From assembly GCA_029260575.1 (NCBI GenBank), contig JAJDDB010000032.1:1-64000 (forward strand): a stretch of DNA of 64,000 nt, given 5' to 3'. The notes under the pieces are model-generated. The model was not told where the DNA came from. It ran no database searches and was given only the letters and a program-made list of their open reading frames with translations. Below are positions 9,394 through 18,755 of the stretch, one piece after another. Position numbers and translations under genes: made by a program. The stretch is from Phycisphaerales bacterium (GTDB lineage Bacteria; Planctomycetota; Phycisphaerae; Phycisphaerales; SM1A02). Each line of letters begins with the position of its first letter. Position 1 is the stretch's first letter.

Positions 9394-9618
9394 ATGGACA
9401 TGAACTTGTTGCTGTCGGCGCTGTTCATCGGAACATTCGGCTTTGGATTCTTCATCTATGGAAAGAAGATGCAGGATCTGCGAATGCTTGCGCTGGGTCT
9501 GGCGCTGATGATCTATCCGTATTTCGTACATTCGATGCTCGCGCTGTGGCTCATTGCGGCGGTGTGCATCGGCGGTACGTACCTGCTATCACGATTCGGA
9601 ATATTGGACGCGTCCTAG
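9394..9618 (+). CDS. Small inner-membrane protein
   Basis: A 74-residue protein starting at the ATG at 9394, with AGAGGA about 9 nt upstream; the upstream in-frame ATG at 9307 has no support. It contains three short hydrophobic segments and the motif G-F-G-F-F-I-Y-G-K-K, which recurs in a widespread family of tiny membrane proteins sometimes labelled 'amino acid transport protein'. The actual function is unknown. It follows the symporter on the same strand after a 174-nt gap. Confidence 0.75.
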   Translation: MDMNLLLSALFIGTFGFGFFIYGKKMQDLRMLALGLALMIYPYFVHSMLALWLIAAVCIGGTYLLSRFGILDAS

Positions 9619-9657
9619 CAAACACTTTGTGTGCAGGTTCTGTGCAGCGCAACGGAA

Positions 9658-9705
9658 AGCCCGTCAAGGCGAGGAGGGGGATCCCACTCACTGCCTCAAC
9701 GGGCT
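9658..9705. terminator. Possible bidirectional stem-loop between convergent genes
   Basis: AGCCCGT-CA-AGGC pairs with GCCT-CA-ACGGGCT around a 22-nt loop, in the gap between the convergent small membrane protein gene and the subtilase gene. There is no U-run, so termination is only suggested by position. Confidence 0.35.
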
Positions 9706-9745
9706 GTTCCTTGCTCCAGTGATGAGTGCCGTCAAGCGGCTGACA

Positions 9746-12700
9746 TCACTTTCGGACTTCCTCCTCCAAGGCGCTGTGACGCGGTCCGAGCGGAGCCCGC
9801 AACAGGATCGCTAAATCCTGAGCATCTACAACATCATCGCCGTTGAGGTCGGCGTGCGATCCACTGTTGTCGCCCCAGGCATCGATGAGCGCAAGCACAT
9901 CGTTGACATCAAGGCGACCGTTGCGATCGACATCACCGCGCTCACGCAGCGATTTTGCATCGTTCACAACTACAGCTGCCGGATCACCGCCAGGCACACG
10001 AAGCGAAACTGTGCTGCGGTCATATACCAATTCAAACTTCGCATCTACACCGAGCAGTTCGGTGAGATCAGGCAGCAACACTTCATTGAATTCACCTTCG
10101 ATCGCGCCTGCTACGAGAACCTTGAACGTGTCGCCCGGCGTGGGAACAAAGCCCTGCGCCAGCCATACGGTCAGTGTGCCATCGAGTTGTGCTCGATCGG
10201 GAACAACCAGGATGTCCGCCAGTTCGACGGGGATGCGGCCGGCAAGCTCAATACCGAGCTCACCCACAGCAGTCTGTCGGTAGTGCCGATCAACTTCGAA
10301 GTAGCCGCCGTGGTCTGCCGGGACGAGAAGGCCGTTGTTGACGAAGATTTCGCCGATGAGTTGCTTTTCAACCTCGAGCGCATCGTTTTCATCACCGACA
10401 TCAAGATTCGTGATGTCGCCGGCCATCTGCGGAGCTGACAACGGGGCGGGAATGGTCCAGTTGTCAAGCAGGATCAAGAGGTCAAAGACATTGACCTGAT
10501 TGTCATTATTCAGGTCAGTCGAGCAACCCGGACACGGACCCCAATCATTCAGAAGATTGAGAAGGTCAAAGACATTGACGAGGCCGTCACCGTTGGTGTC
10601 GCCGAGCACACCCTTCGATGGGGTTTGGCCCCAGATTTCGATGTCATCAAGATTCCAGCCCTGGAATTGCACTGACCCATCGGTCGTTCCCATACCCCAG
10701 CGAATGAAGACGGCGGCCTGATTGTCCGCAACAGATGAAATGTCGATTTGCTGCGCGCTCCATGCCGTTTCATTCAATGTTCCGCCGGTGTGATCATAGA
10801 CGGTCGTCCAGATTGCACCGTCGTTGGAGACCTGAATACTTGCGTGGTCGAATGTCGCTGATTCGACACCAAGCCATCGCCGGAATCGAAGGCTCACATC
10901 TGTAACACTCGTCAGATCCAGCGATGCTGTTGTGAGATACAGCGTCGCCGCCATGCTGCTGGGGTATGCACCGTTGAGGTTGTATCCAAGGACATTGGCG
11001 CCTGTGAAGCCGGAATTTGGATCTCCTGCGAGGCCGGCCGGGACGCCGAACGCCCAGTCGCCCTCCGTTGTCCAACCCGGATCAGTATCCAGCGGGAAGC
11101 TGAGCACAGGTTGCGGGCCGCCGACATCAATACCGACAGTGGCAATGTTTGACCCATTGACACCGTCGCTCGCAGAATAGTCAAATGAATCCAGACTGTT
11201 GAATGCAGCTGATGGCAAGTAGACAACCGTGTCGCCGTTGTTCAACAACGTGTACGGCACGGAGTTAATGAGCGAATTGTCATCGGCATCACGCAGGGTT
11301 CCGTTGGCCGGTAGCGTCTCGACGATGTATTCGAGCGTGTCGCCGTTGGGATCACTCGCGTCCAGTGCGATATTGACGGGAATGCCGACTGGTGTGAACG
11401 TATTCACATTGTTTGCAGAAGGCGAATCCGCAGGGGTGATTGCCACATCATCAACGAACCAGTCGTCGAATAATCCGCTTGTTGCTGTATTGCGAATACG
11501 CAGTCGGAACGCAGCGTGTAGTGCATCTACAGGCAGGAGATGTTCAACAAACTGGAAGACAGTCATATCCGGGTCAGCGCCGGGATACATCGCCAGTTCG
11601 ATCCACTGCGCCGAATCGTTGAGGTATTCGATGAACAGGTCATCGCCGCTGTCCGGTGACTCGCCGCCACCTGTCTGCTGGAAGTAATAGCTGACTCGAA
11701 CAGCACTTTCAGAGGACATATTGATAAGTTGCGTGGTGATCGAATCGGCACCACTCGGATCGCCGTTGAAACGCGCTGCCATCGTCGGGCTTGGCGGACT
11801 CAGGCTCTGACCACTGATTTCAGCTCCGACAACGGTCTGCCACTTGTTCGGATCGAACCCTGTTCCTGCTGACACAGTTGTTTCAAAGTTGTCGTTGAAC
11901 GGCAACTCGAGTATTGGCAGAACATCAATACTGACTGTTGCAATACCTGACAAACCGCCATTGGGTGGCGTTCCACCATCATCGGCCTGGAATTGGAAGC
12001 TGTCGGGACCGTTAAAGCCGGGATCGGCCGTATAGGTCACCTGATTTCCGCCGCCAGTCAATACGTGCGGGACTGTTGTAATGATGGAACTATCACCGGC
12101 ATCGCGCAACTCATACGTCGGCAACGACGTAACGATGTACGAAAGGGGACCGGGAGTTCCGTCGTCACTGGCAATGAGATCAATCGCAATCGGAGTTGGA
12201 CCAGGCGCCTGTACGGACAGGTTGGAAGCAGTAGGAGCACGAGGCCCGCAGCTGCCGGAGCCGGCAAGATCCGACTCAAAGTAGTCCGGCGAGAGGCCGA
12301 CACCTTCGGACAACCCGACAATGCAGTCAATTCCTGGATTCATACCGAGCCACGAAATCTCAATGTCTCCATTGAAGAACATTGAAATCTGGAACGTATT
12401 TGAATCTCCGGCATTGAATTGTGAAATATTCTCCCAGGTGACAGTCAGGCGATCGCCTAACTGCTGTGAGGAAACCGTACCGCCATCAGTCGGATTCAAG
12501 TCATCATACGCACCGGCAATACGGGGGAATTGGAAGTGCTCGCCAAGTGTCTCGTCGTAATCAGTATCAGCAGTCCCAAGGGTGACGTACCCGTTACTCC
12601 CGACGAAGACGCTGCTGTAGGCCACCCCGTAAAGCAGTACCTGTTGGCCGCCAGTGAGTGCGACCGTTTCGGAGTCATCATCTGTCAGGACGATTGGCGT

Positions 12701-15676
12701 GCCGCCAGCCGGATCGACCGGAAGCGTCGCGATCGGCGTTGCACACGCGACATATTGATCGACTCCGGCGTCTGGCGATAGAAGCACAGTCACACCGTCA
12801 AGATCAAATGAGCCTGCAAATGACTCTGTGAAGAAATCAGGGACTTCGGGTGTCGTGAATGTATAACACGCGCCACCGTTGTCATCACTGGACATATTGC
12901 CAGCCTGATCTGTCATGTCGATTGCGAAGAAGTACGTTACATCATCCTGGAGATCGCTCAATAGGATGTCATGGTCGTCAAGGAACGCGGAACTCGTCTT
13001 TGAGTCATTCAGAGAAAGGCAATCCGTACCGTATCGAATCGTGACTTGCGTCAGTTCATCAGTTACGACATTCACCAGCGCATCACGCGGGTTGACTTCC
13101 AGCACAGCCGTTGACACAAGCGACGGGCCGGTGCAATCCACCGTTGCGACCTCCTGTACGTTGACGTTGTTGCCGCCTTGTCCGTCATCCGCGTCGACAT
13201 ATGTCATCGTCACTGTGTCGCCGGGGCTGATATGCAGGACGCCGACCGAATCGGTCTGACTCAGCGTGATAGTCGCTGCAAATGTCGCAGCTGCCGGATC
13301 GATTTCAGTGAGCGTTACGACTTCGCCGCCGGGCTCGGTGTCTGATGCGATTGTCACATCGACGGTATCCACAATGAGATCATCCGTGTTGATATCACAA
13401 TCGATGACCTGCAGATTCGCGGTTGATTCACACGCAAACTTCACGCCGCCGATCGACGCAAAGCCTTGTGATGAACACGTCAGCAGCGACGGTGTCGCAG
13501 CCAGTGAGAATGTCTGCGGGCCGGTGGAAACGTTGAAACCAGTCACTTCGACGCGGTACGCACCGGGCGTCGGATTCGGAATCACGATCTGCTCGATGTT
13601 GTCAAGTCGGTTTTCGGTCGTGTTCGTCGCGTTACTCGTCGGGTTTGCTGGATCGAGGATGAACGGATAGTGACGTGTGCCGCCGCCATCAATAATTGCA
13701 AGATCAAGATCGTTCACAAGGCTGGGAATGACCAGCGGAGCCGCCGGAACATCGTCCCATGCCAGTGTGATGCGCAGTTCGGTATCGCCCGGACCGACAA
13801 TCACAACTGCGCTATAGGTTTCGCCCTGACTGATCGAATCTTCGCGGAAATGTCCGCCGTCAATCAAATCAACTGCAGCAATTCCGCGCACCGAGCCGTG
13901 ACCGTATTCATAGTCCGGACCGGGTCGACCCATGTCTTCAGCCGTGTTCGCAAGAATCGCTTTGAGCGTGGAAGGAAGCATGTCAGCACTGCCGCGTGCA
14001 GATTGACGATGTGCCTGTATGCACAATGCACCAATACCGCAGACGGTCGGCGACGCCATCGAAGTGCCGCACTTGCCGGTGTAGCCGCCGCTGGATGATG
14101 CGGAAGTCACAGTGTTGTCGTCATCGCTCTGGCAACCCGGACCAGAAACGTCCGGCTTAATGCGGCCGTCATCTGTTGGGCCGAAGCTTGTAAACGATGT
14201 CACCGAATCATCATTGGAATTCAACGCGCCAACGGTGATGTGGTTCTTTGCACACGCTGGGGGAGCTGTGGAGTGGTACGGCGACTGGAACCCTTCGACG
14301 CCGAGGCAGCGAGTTGTTTGACGTTCGTTGCCGTTGGCCCAAACGATGCGCATCGGCGAACCCAGGCTGCCACGCACGATTGCGTCAATCAACGCAGATG
14401 TATTGCCGTAGTTCCCTTCCCAGTCGCACGGATACCCGTTGGGGGCAGTGTTCGTGCCGATGGAATTGTTTGCAATGACAGCGCCGTGCGTTTGAATCGC
14501 GGTTGTGTAATCAGCTTCGAGATCGCCGGGATCGGTATAGAGGAAGCCCTGCTGTAAGCCGCCGGGTTGTTCAAAGCCCGCAGAGATCAGCGTCACCGCA
14601 GGCGCCATACCGCGGTACAGGCCGCCGCTTGCTGCGCCGTCGCCACCAATCGTGCCAGCCACGTGCGTCGAGTGATCGCTCACGCCGGCTGTATCGATGA
14701 CAGTGATGCGACCCGCAAAATCCTGATGCGAACTCAGCACTTCGCCGCCGTCGTACACAAACACAGTGACGCCCGCGCCATCAAGGTCGTACGGCGTGAC
14801 CTGCAGTGTGTCCGCACCCACCGCAGTGCGGTTGCTGTTATTCAGTTCAGAAAAATGCGGAAGCGCAGGTTCGATGTACATCACCGAATCCTCTGCAGCC
14901 AGATTCTTGATCTGGTTGAACGGCAGTTCAACAACCATCGAGTTGATTGATTTCAGGAAACTCTTGGCGACGCCGCCATACTCCATGACCGTCAGCCACG
15001 CATCCGGCATCATGACAACGTCTGGATGGAACGAAACGTACAAGCCGACACGTGGATTCTTCGGCAGCGGAATGTCTTCCGCCGCACCCGGAAGATTCTT
15101 TGTTGCAAGCTCCGCCTGCTCGACGCGGGCGTCCAGGTAATCTTCGTTGACAATTGCCCACGTCGGCATCTGCTCAGCAGCAAGGAAATCATGCAGCTTC
15201 CATGAATCCTGAATGCTTGCCACATTCTGCACGCTTGCAATTGTTGCTACACGAGCTGCATCAACAGCCGCTGCATCATTCGTGTTCGCAAAGAAGGCGT
15301 TGGAGCTGAGATACGTTTGCAGATTGATGCCTGCATCAGCAAGATCGCGACGATCACGATCGCTTACCGGTCCGTCGAATTGAATCAGGAAATGTGATTT
15401 GCTATCACGAGCTGAAAGTGCATCGAGCGTTTGTTCCAACTGCTCCGCATCAGACTGGCCGATCGAGACTGTGCCCGATCGGAACTGAATCCAGGACGGA
15501 TCAGCAGCGGGTTGCCCAATGTCAACTGGTTGGGGGTTCTGCTGCGCCATCGGGCCATCAGCCTGGGCTCGCGCGCTCACCGGATACAGTGCCAACGTTG
15601 TAAGGGCTGCGCTAAGCGCCACTGCGGCGAAGCCGCGGCGCCACATCGGCGCAAAATCATGCTCGAATACCTTCAT
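9746..15676 (-). CDS. Giant secreted subtilase (S8) with two dockerin-like modules
   Basis: A 1976-residue exported serine protease. The signal peptide ends near A-R-A-Q-A and is followed by a propeptide-like region to about 290. The S8 catalytic domain has D309 (V-F-V-Y-D-G), H338 (H-S-T-H-V-A-G-T), N404 (A-N-N-S) and S539 (G-T-S-M-A-S-P). A P-domain-like segment follows, then several Ig/cadherin-like beta domains (about 740-1600). These include two copies of an I-D-V...D-x-F-x-Y/F-x-A-x-D-G-type repeat and MAM-like segments. A dockerin-like module (about 1690-1740; G-D-T-N-G-D-G, two D-L-L-x-L-L) is separated by about 170 residues from a second (about 1910-1960; G-D-V-D-R-N-G and D-L-N-G-D-D). 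GGAAGGA lies upstream of the ATG. The likely role is extracellular protein degradation with surface retention. Confidence 0.92.
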   Translation of the reverse strand: MKVFEHDFAPMWRRGFAAVALSAALTTLALYPVSARAQADGPMAQQNPQPVDIGQPAADPSWIQFRSGTVSIGQSDAEQLEQTLDALSARDSKSHFLIQFDGPVSDRDRRDLADAGINLQTYLSSNAFFANTNDAAAVDAARVATIASVQNVASIQDSWKLHDFLAAEQMPTWAIVNEDYLDARVEQAELATKNLPGAAEDIPLPKNPRVGLYVSFHPDVVMMPDAWLTVMEYGGVAKSFLKSINSMVVELPFNQIKNLAAEDSVMYIEPALPHFSELNNSNRTAVGADTLQVTPYDLDGAGVTVFVYDGGEVLSSHQDFAGRITVIDTAGVSDHSTHVAGTIGGDGAASGGLYRGMAPAVTLISAGFEQPGGLQQGFLYTDPGDLEADYTTAIQTHGAVIANNSIGTNTAPNGYPCDWEGNYGNTSALIDAIVRGSLGSPMRIVWANGNERQTTRCLGVEGFQSPYHSTAPPACAKNHITVGALNSNDDSVTSFTSFGPTDDGRIKPDVSGPGCQSDDDNTVTSASSSGGYTGKCGTSMASPTVCGIGALCIQAHRQSARGSADMLPSTLKAILANTAEDMGRPGPDYEYGHGSVRGIAAVDLIDGGHFREDSISQGETYSAVVIVGPGDTELRITLAWDDVPAAPLVIPSLVNDLDLAIIDGGGTRHYPFILDPANPTSNATNTTENRLDNIEQIVIPNPTPGAYRVEVTGFNVSTGPQTFSLAATPSLLTCSSQGFASIGGVKFACESTANLQVIDCDINTDDLIVDTVDVTIASDTEPGGEVVTLTEIDPAAATFAATITLSQTDSVGVLHISPGDTVTMTYVDADDGQGGNNVNVQEVATVDCTGPSLVSTAVLEVNPRDALVNVVTDELTQVTIRYGTDCLSLNDSKTSSAFLDDHDILLSDLQDDVTYFFAIDMTDQAGNMSSDDNGGACYTFTTPEVPDFFTESFAGSFDLDGVTVLLSPDAGVDQYVACATPIATLPVDPAGGTPIVLTDDDSETVALTGGQQVLLYGVAYSSVFVGSNGYVTLGTADTDYDETLGEHFQFPRIAGAYDDLNPTDGGTVSSQQLGDRLTVTWENISQFNAGDSNTFQISMFFNGDIEISWLGMNPGIDCIVGLSEGVGLSPDYFESDLAGSGSCGPRAPTASNLSVQAPGPTPIAIDLIASDDGTPGPLSYIVTSLPTYELRDAGDSSIITTVPHVLTGGGNQVTYTADPGFNGPDSFQFQADDGGTPPNGGLSGIATVSIDVLPILELPFNDNFETTVSAGTGFDPNKWQTVVGAEISGQSLSPPSPTMAARFNGDPSGADSITTQLINMSSESAVRVSYYFQQTGGGESPDSGDDLFIEYLNDSAQWIELAMYPGADPDMTVFQFVEHLLPVDALHAAFRLRIRNTATSGLFDDWFVDDVAITPADSPSANNVNTFTPVGIPVNIALDASDPNGDTLEYIVETLPANGTLRDADDNSLINSVPYTLLNNGDTVVYLPSAAFNSLDSFDYSASDGVNGSNIATVGIDVGGPQPVLSFPLDTDPGWTTEGDWAFGVPAGLAGDPNSGFTGANVLGYNLNGAYPSSMAATLYLTTASLDLTSVTDVSLRFRRWLGVESATFDHASIQVSNDGAIWTTVYDHTGGTLNETAWSAQQIDISSVADNQAAVFIRWGMGTTDGSVQFQGWNLDDIEIWGQTPSKGVLGDTNGDGLVNVFDLLNLLNDWGPCPGCSTDLNNDNQVNVFDLLILLDNWTIPAPLSAPQMAGDITNLDVGDENDALEVEKQLIGEIFVNNGLLVPADHGGYFEVDRHYRQTAVGELGIELAGRIPVELADILVVPDRAQLDGTLTVWLAQGFVPTPGDTFKVLVAGAIEGEFNEVLLPDLTELLGVDAKFELVYDRSTVSLRVPGGDPAAVVVNDAKSLRERGDVDRNGRLDVNDVLALIDAWGDNSGSHADLNGDDVVDAQDLAILLRAPLGPRHSALEEEVRK

Positions 15677-16086
15677 CTCGTTCCTTCCTGGCGTTCAATT
15701 CAAACAAGCCGCCAACCCGATCAGCGGATGCTGATCGCGGGGCGGAAGTCACATCTTGAAAACTGAGTAGAGACCGATCAATACTGCGCCACTGTTTGGC
15801 TGCAGATAGGGAGAACGCGCGGCCGGGTGTATAACGGCCAAGACCCGGATGACAGCTTCAGCCGGGTCGGAACTCTTAAATGGGTCGGGCAACTACATCC
15901 TCCCCTTCGAAACCCCACGCGCTCACATAACGTGGTGCCATTATGGCAGAATCCACCAGCCTGCGGAAGCGTCGAAATCCGAAAAGGGCGCTAGTAGATG
16001 TCTACAGTCCAGGTTCGCTACTCTTGAAGGTAGCGCAACGCCCAGCCACAGCCGGCTGAAGCTCTCACACTGGAGGCAGTACACAA
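15677..16086. other. Divergent intergenic region, 410 bases
   Basis: Lies between the subtilase gene (left) and a lipoprotein gene (right) and must hold both promoters. A stem-loop, GACCCGG ... CCGGGTC at 15842-15868, has no U-tract on either side. I see no supported gene. Confidence 0.45.
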
Positions 16087-17067
16087 ATGGCCATTCTGAA
16101 CTCTTTTTGCCCCCCGCGCTGTCGTTCGAGCCGATTCGGTTCGCTCATTTTGCTTGTGTTTGTGCTCGCAGGCTGCGATTCAGTGCCTGAACGAGACGGC
16201 GACATCACCAAATCCAACGGCAGAATCATCTCCCTACTCGGCGAGCCGCTGCCGCCGTTGTCCTTCAACGATGAACAGGCCGCAACGTTGGAGGACAACC
16301 TGGCGCAAGCCCGAAGCAAGTTCGATGCAGACCCGACGAGCGAGACGAACATCATCTGGCTGGGCCGCAGGCTTGCATACCTCGGCCGGTATCACGATGC
16401 CATCGAAGTCTTTACCGACGGCATCACCAAACACCCGGCAAGCTATCGCCTGCTGCGCCATCGTGGTCATCGCTACATCACGACACGTCAATTCGACAAA
16501 GCTGTTGCAGATCTGTCGCGCGCTGCAGAATTTGCACGTAGTCAACCCGATGCAGTCGAGCCCGACGGAGCGCCCAACTCATTCGGCATCCCCACCAGCA
16601 CAACACACAGCAACATCTATTACCATCTCGGCCTTGCGCACTATCTGCAGGGTGATTTTGATGCCGCACTTGATGCGTATGTGAGCTGTCTGGAATTCTG
16701 TCACAACAATGACATGTCCGTGGCGACGATGTACTGGTTGTACCTCACTGCGCAGCGCGGCGGCCAACACGAGATTGCTACCGATGTCTTGCAGCGCATC
16801 ACGCCCGAAATGGAATTGTTCGAGAATCACGATTACCACAGGCTGCTGCTGCTGTTCAAGGGCGAGTTGTCTGCCGGCGAATTGCTCGGCAAGGTCGAGT
16901 CCGGCGCCCTCAGCGGTTCAACCATCACTTATGGCGTGGCAATGCACCGCATTATCACAGGCCAGCAGGAACGGGGGCGCGCAATGTTGCAAAGCACAAT
17001 CGACAACGGCTTCTGGCCGGCCTTCGGCCACATCGCCGCCGAAGCAGAACTCGCGCGCACCAATTGA
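16087..17067 (+). CDS. TPR-type lipoprotein of unknown function
   Basis: A 326-residue predicted lipoprotein: a hydrophobic N-terminus ends in lipobox L-A-G-C (C at about 27-29), then D-S. From about 90 on the sequence is helical and TPR-like, for example L-G-R-x-L-A-Y-L-G-R-Y-x-D-A-I-E-V-F-x-D and Y-Y-H-L-G-L-A-H-Y-L-Q-G-D-F-D-A-A-L-D-A-Y. This suggests protein-protein contacts in the periplasm. GGAGG precedes the ATG at a longish spacing of 12 nt. It is not part of an evident operon. Confidence 0.75.
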   Translation: MAILNSFCPPRCRSSRFGSLILLVFVLAGCDSVPERDGDITKSNGRIISLLGEPLPPLSFNDEQAATLEDNLAQARSKFDADPTSETNIIWLGRRLAYLGRYHDAIEVFTDGITKHPASYRLLRHRGHRYITTRQFDKAVADLSRAAEFARSQPDAVEPDGAPNSFGIPTSTTHSNIYYHLGLAHYLQGDFDAALDAYVSCLEFCHNNDMSVATMYWLYLTAQRGGQHEIATDVLQRITPEMELFENHDYHRLLLLFKGELSAGELLGKVESGALSGSTITYGVAMHRIITGQQERGRAMLQSTIDNGFWPAFGHIAAEAELARTN

Positions 17068-17095
17068 CTCCAGATACAACACTGCCAATCGTTCA

Positions 17096-18253
17096 TCACT
17101 GCGGGTCTGATTTTTCTTCAATGTTGTCTTGTACGGACTGTTCGCTGGCAAGTTCAGCAGCCAGCTTGTCGCGCGTTCGCTGGAGATGCCGCCAACCGCT
17201 GTACGCGTTGTTGCGATGCTGGATTGCTCGCAACTGCAGATTGAGACCGTTCAGCTCTTGCATTGCGGATTCCGCCGACTTGCCTTTGCGTTGACGCTGA
17301 CTGATTTCACGCTTAAGACGCCGCACTGCATCATCCAATTCACGTTTCAGGGCAGGCAGTGATTTGTTCACCCACGGTGCCAACCCTTGCGCAGGCATGT
17401 TGATGTGACGCTCCCAATGCAGTATTTCGTTGAGTGCGTCAAGAGCCTCAGGCGTGCCTATTTCTTGCAGAAGAACAACGGCCGGTAGATATGACCAGTA
17501 TCCCATCGAACCGGTATACGAGTCGATGTGCTGTCGACGACTTTTGTACCACGCAACAACAGGTTCAATGATTCTGTTCGCGTCAGGAATGTCAACATCG
17601 ATGCCGGTATGTGCTTCTATCAATGGGTCTGTTCGACGCAGCATCGCAAGGACTGCACGAATGGCTTCGAAACTAATGTCAACAGGCATGACTTCCGGGA
17701 CGTCCGCTTGGAGAATTGCCAGATAAGAATCGAGACTCTCACTTTCTCTGCTTGGATAAGCCGTTAACGATCCCCGAGCGAGATTCGGCATCTCGTTTCG
17801 CAAGACCGCTTCGAAAGCAAGTGGATAATGCGATTCCTGAAGTTCTGTGACACCGCTGCGGAGGAGAAAATAGTGTGGACGTCCACTGCGTGATGATCGG
17901 TCGGGGTTTTCCAAGGCATGCTTCAGCCACGCATCGAATCGCTGCGCCTCGGCAGGCTCCTTCCTGCGCAGACGAATGGCACGAGCCAGAATCTGCTCAA
18001 TCGAGTCGGGAACCATAGACTCCCACGGCTCCAGCAATGCCTCGAATTCTACATCGGTCAGCGCCACCGTTTGAGTGCGCGCCTGCGCATACGCATCGCC
18101 AATGTGCTGCCGAAGATCGGCCCGCAGCATCTCAAGATCGTTCGCCCACGCCGTGTTGGTCAGGAATGACTGCACAACGACGAAGCAGAGGCTGATCATC
18201 AATCGTGGCTTCTTACAATTCAGATTCAATCGGAGAGGATGATTTACCTTCAT
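17096..18253 (-). CDS. Secreted helical protein of unknown function
   Basis: Start taken at the ATG at 18253 (M-K-V-N-H-P-L), giving 385 residues with a signal peptide ending near T-A-W-A; an in-frame upstream ATG at 18298 adds 15 residues with no signal character. The body is alpha-helical with one HEAT-like stretch (V-V-L-L-Q-E-I-G-T-P-E-A-L-D-A-L). A strongly charged coiled-coil-like C-terminus (about 300-385) is rich in K, R, E and Q. I recognise no catalytic motif. It is convergent with the preceding TPR lipoprotein, with a 28-nt gap. Confidence 0.65.
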   Translation of the reverse strand: MKVNHPLRLNLNCKKPRLMISLCFVVVQSFLTNTAWANDLEMLRADLRQHIGDAYAQARTQTVALTDVEFEALLEPWESMVPDSIEQILARAIRLRRKEPAEAQRFDAWLKHALENPDRSSRSGRPHYFLLRSGVTELQESHYPLAFEAVLRNEMPNLARGSLTAYPSRESESLDSYLAILQADVPEVMPVDISFEAIRAVLAMLRRTDPLIEAHTGIDVDIPDANRIIEPVVAWYKSRRQHIDSYTGSMGYWSYLPAVVLLQEIGTPEALDALNEILHWERHINMPAQGLAPWVNKSLPALKRELDDAVRRLKREISQRQRKGKSAESAMQELNGLNLQLRAIQHRNNAYSGWRHLQRTRDKLAAELASEQSVQDNIEEKSDPQ

Positions 18254-18755
18254 TCCACAATCCCGCGTTGAAGGTCGCGCAATGCAACTGTATCGCATCT
18301 AAGTTGGCCAATGCACTTGATCCTATGCCGCGAATCTGATCCTGTGCGACAAGTGATTGCACCAATTTTCGAACGCGTTCGGAATCGACGAAGTTCGATT
18401 TTAATCCATGAAGTCGGCTTTCGCCTTTGGGAAGAGGTGCGCGGTTATTGCCAATTGATCGAATCTCCCGGTCAAGGCAGACATTCGTCTCAGTAGGACA
18501 TCGCGAGACTTCGTCAAGAGATGCTTGCATACCACGAAATGACATGTTTCCTTCATGAAGGGAAAGGCCTGCTTTGTCAGCTCACGGTGTCGATTCGTGA
18601 AGGTAACAAGAAAGAGGTAACTTGCGATTGCATGTGTAAGCATTTGCTTCCGGCAGACTTACGGCTCAAGACACGGGTCGCTGATTCTAGGTGCAAATTT
18701 AAACTTGATCTGGCCTGAATTGCGCTGGCGGATGGGTCGATAATCTTGGCGACCA
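18254..18755. other. Intergenic stretch, no recognised gene
   Basis: About 500 bases between an unknown secreted protein and the ABC exporter. Short open frames occur on both strands (for example 18213-18545 minus). None has a ribosome-binding site, recognisable motif or signal peptide, and they overlap one another, so I call none of them. Confidence 0.45.
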
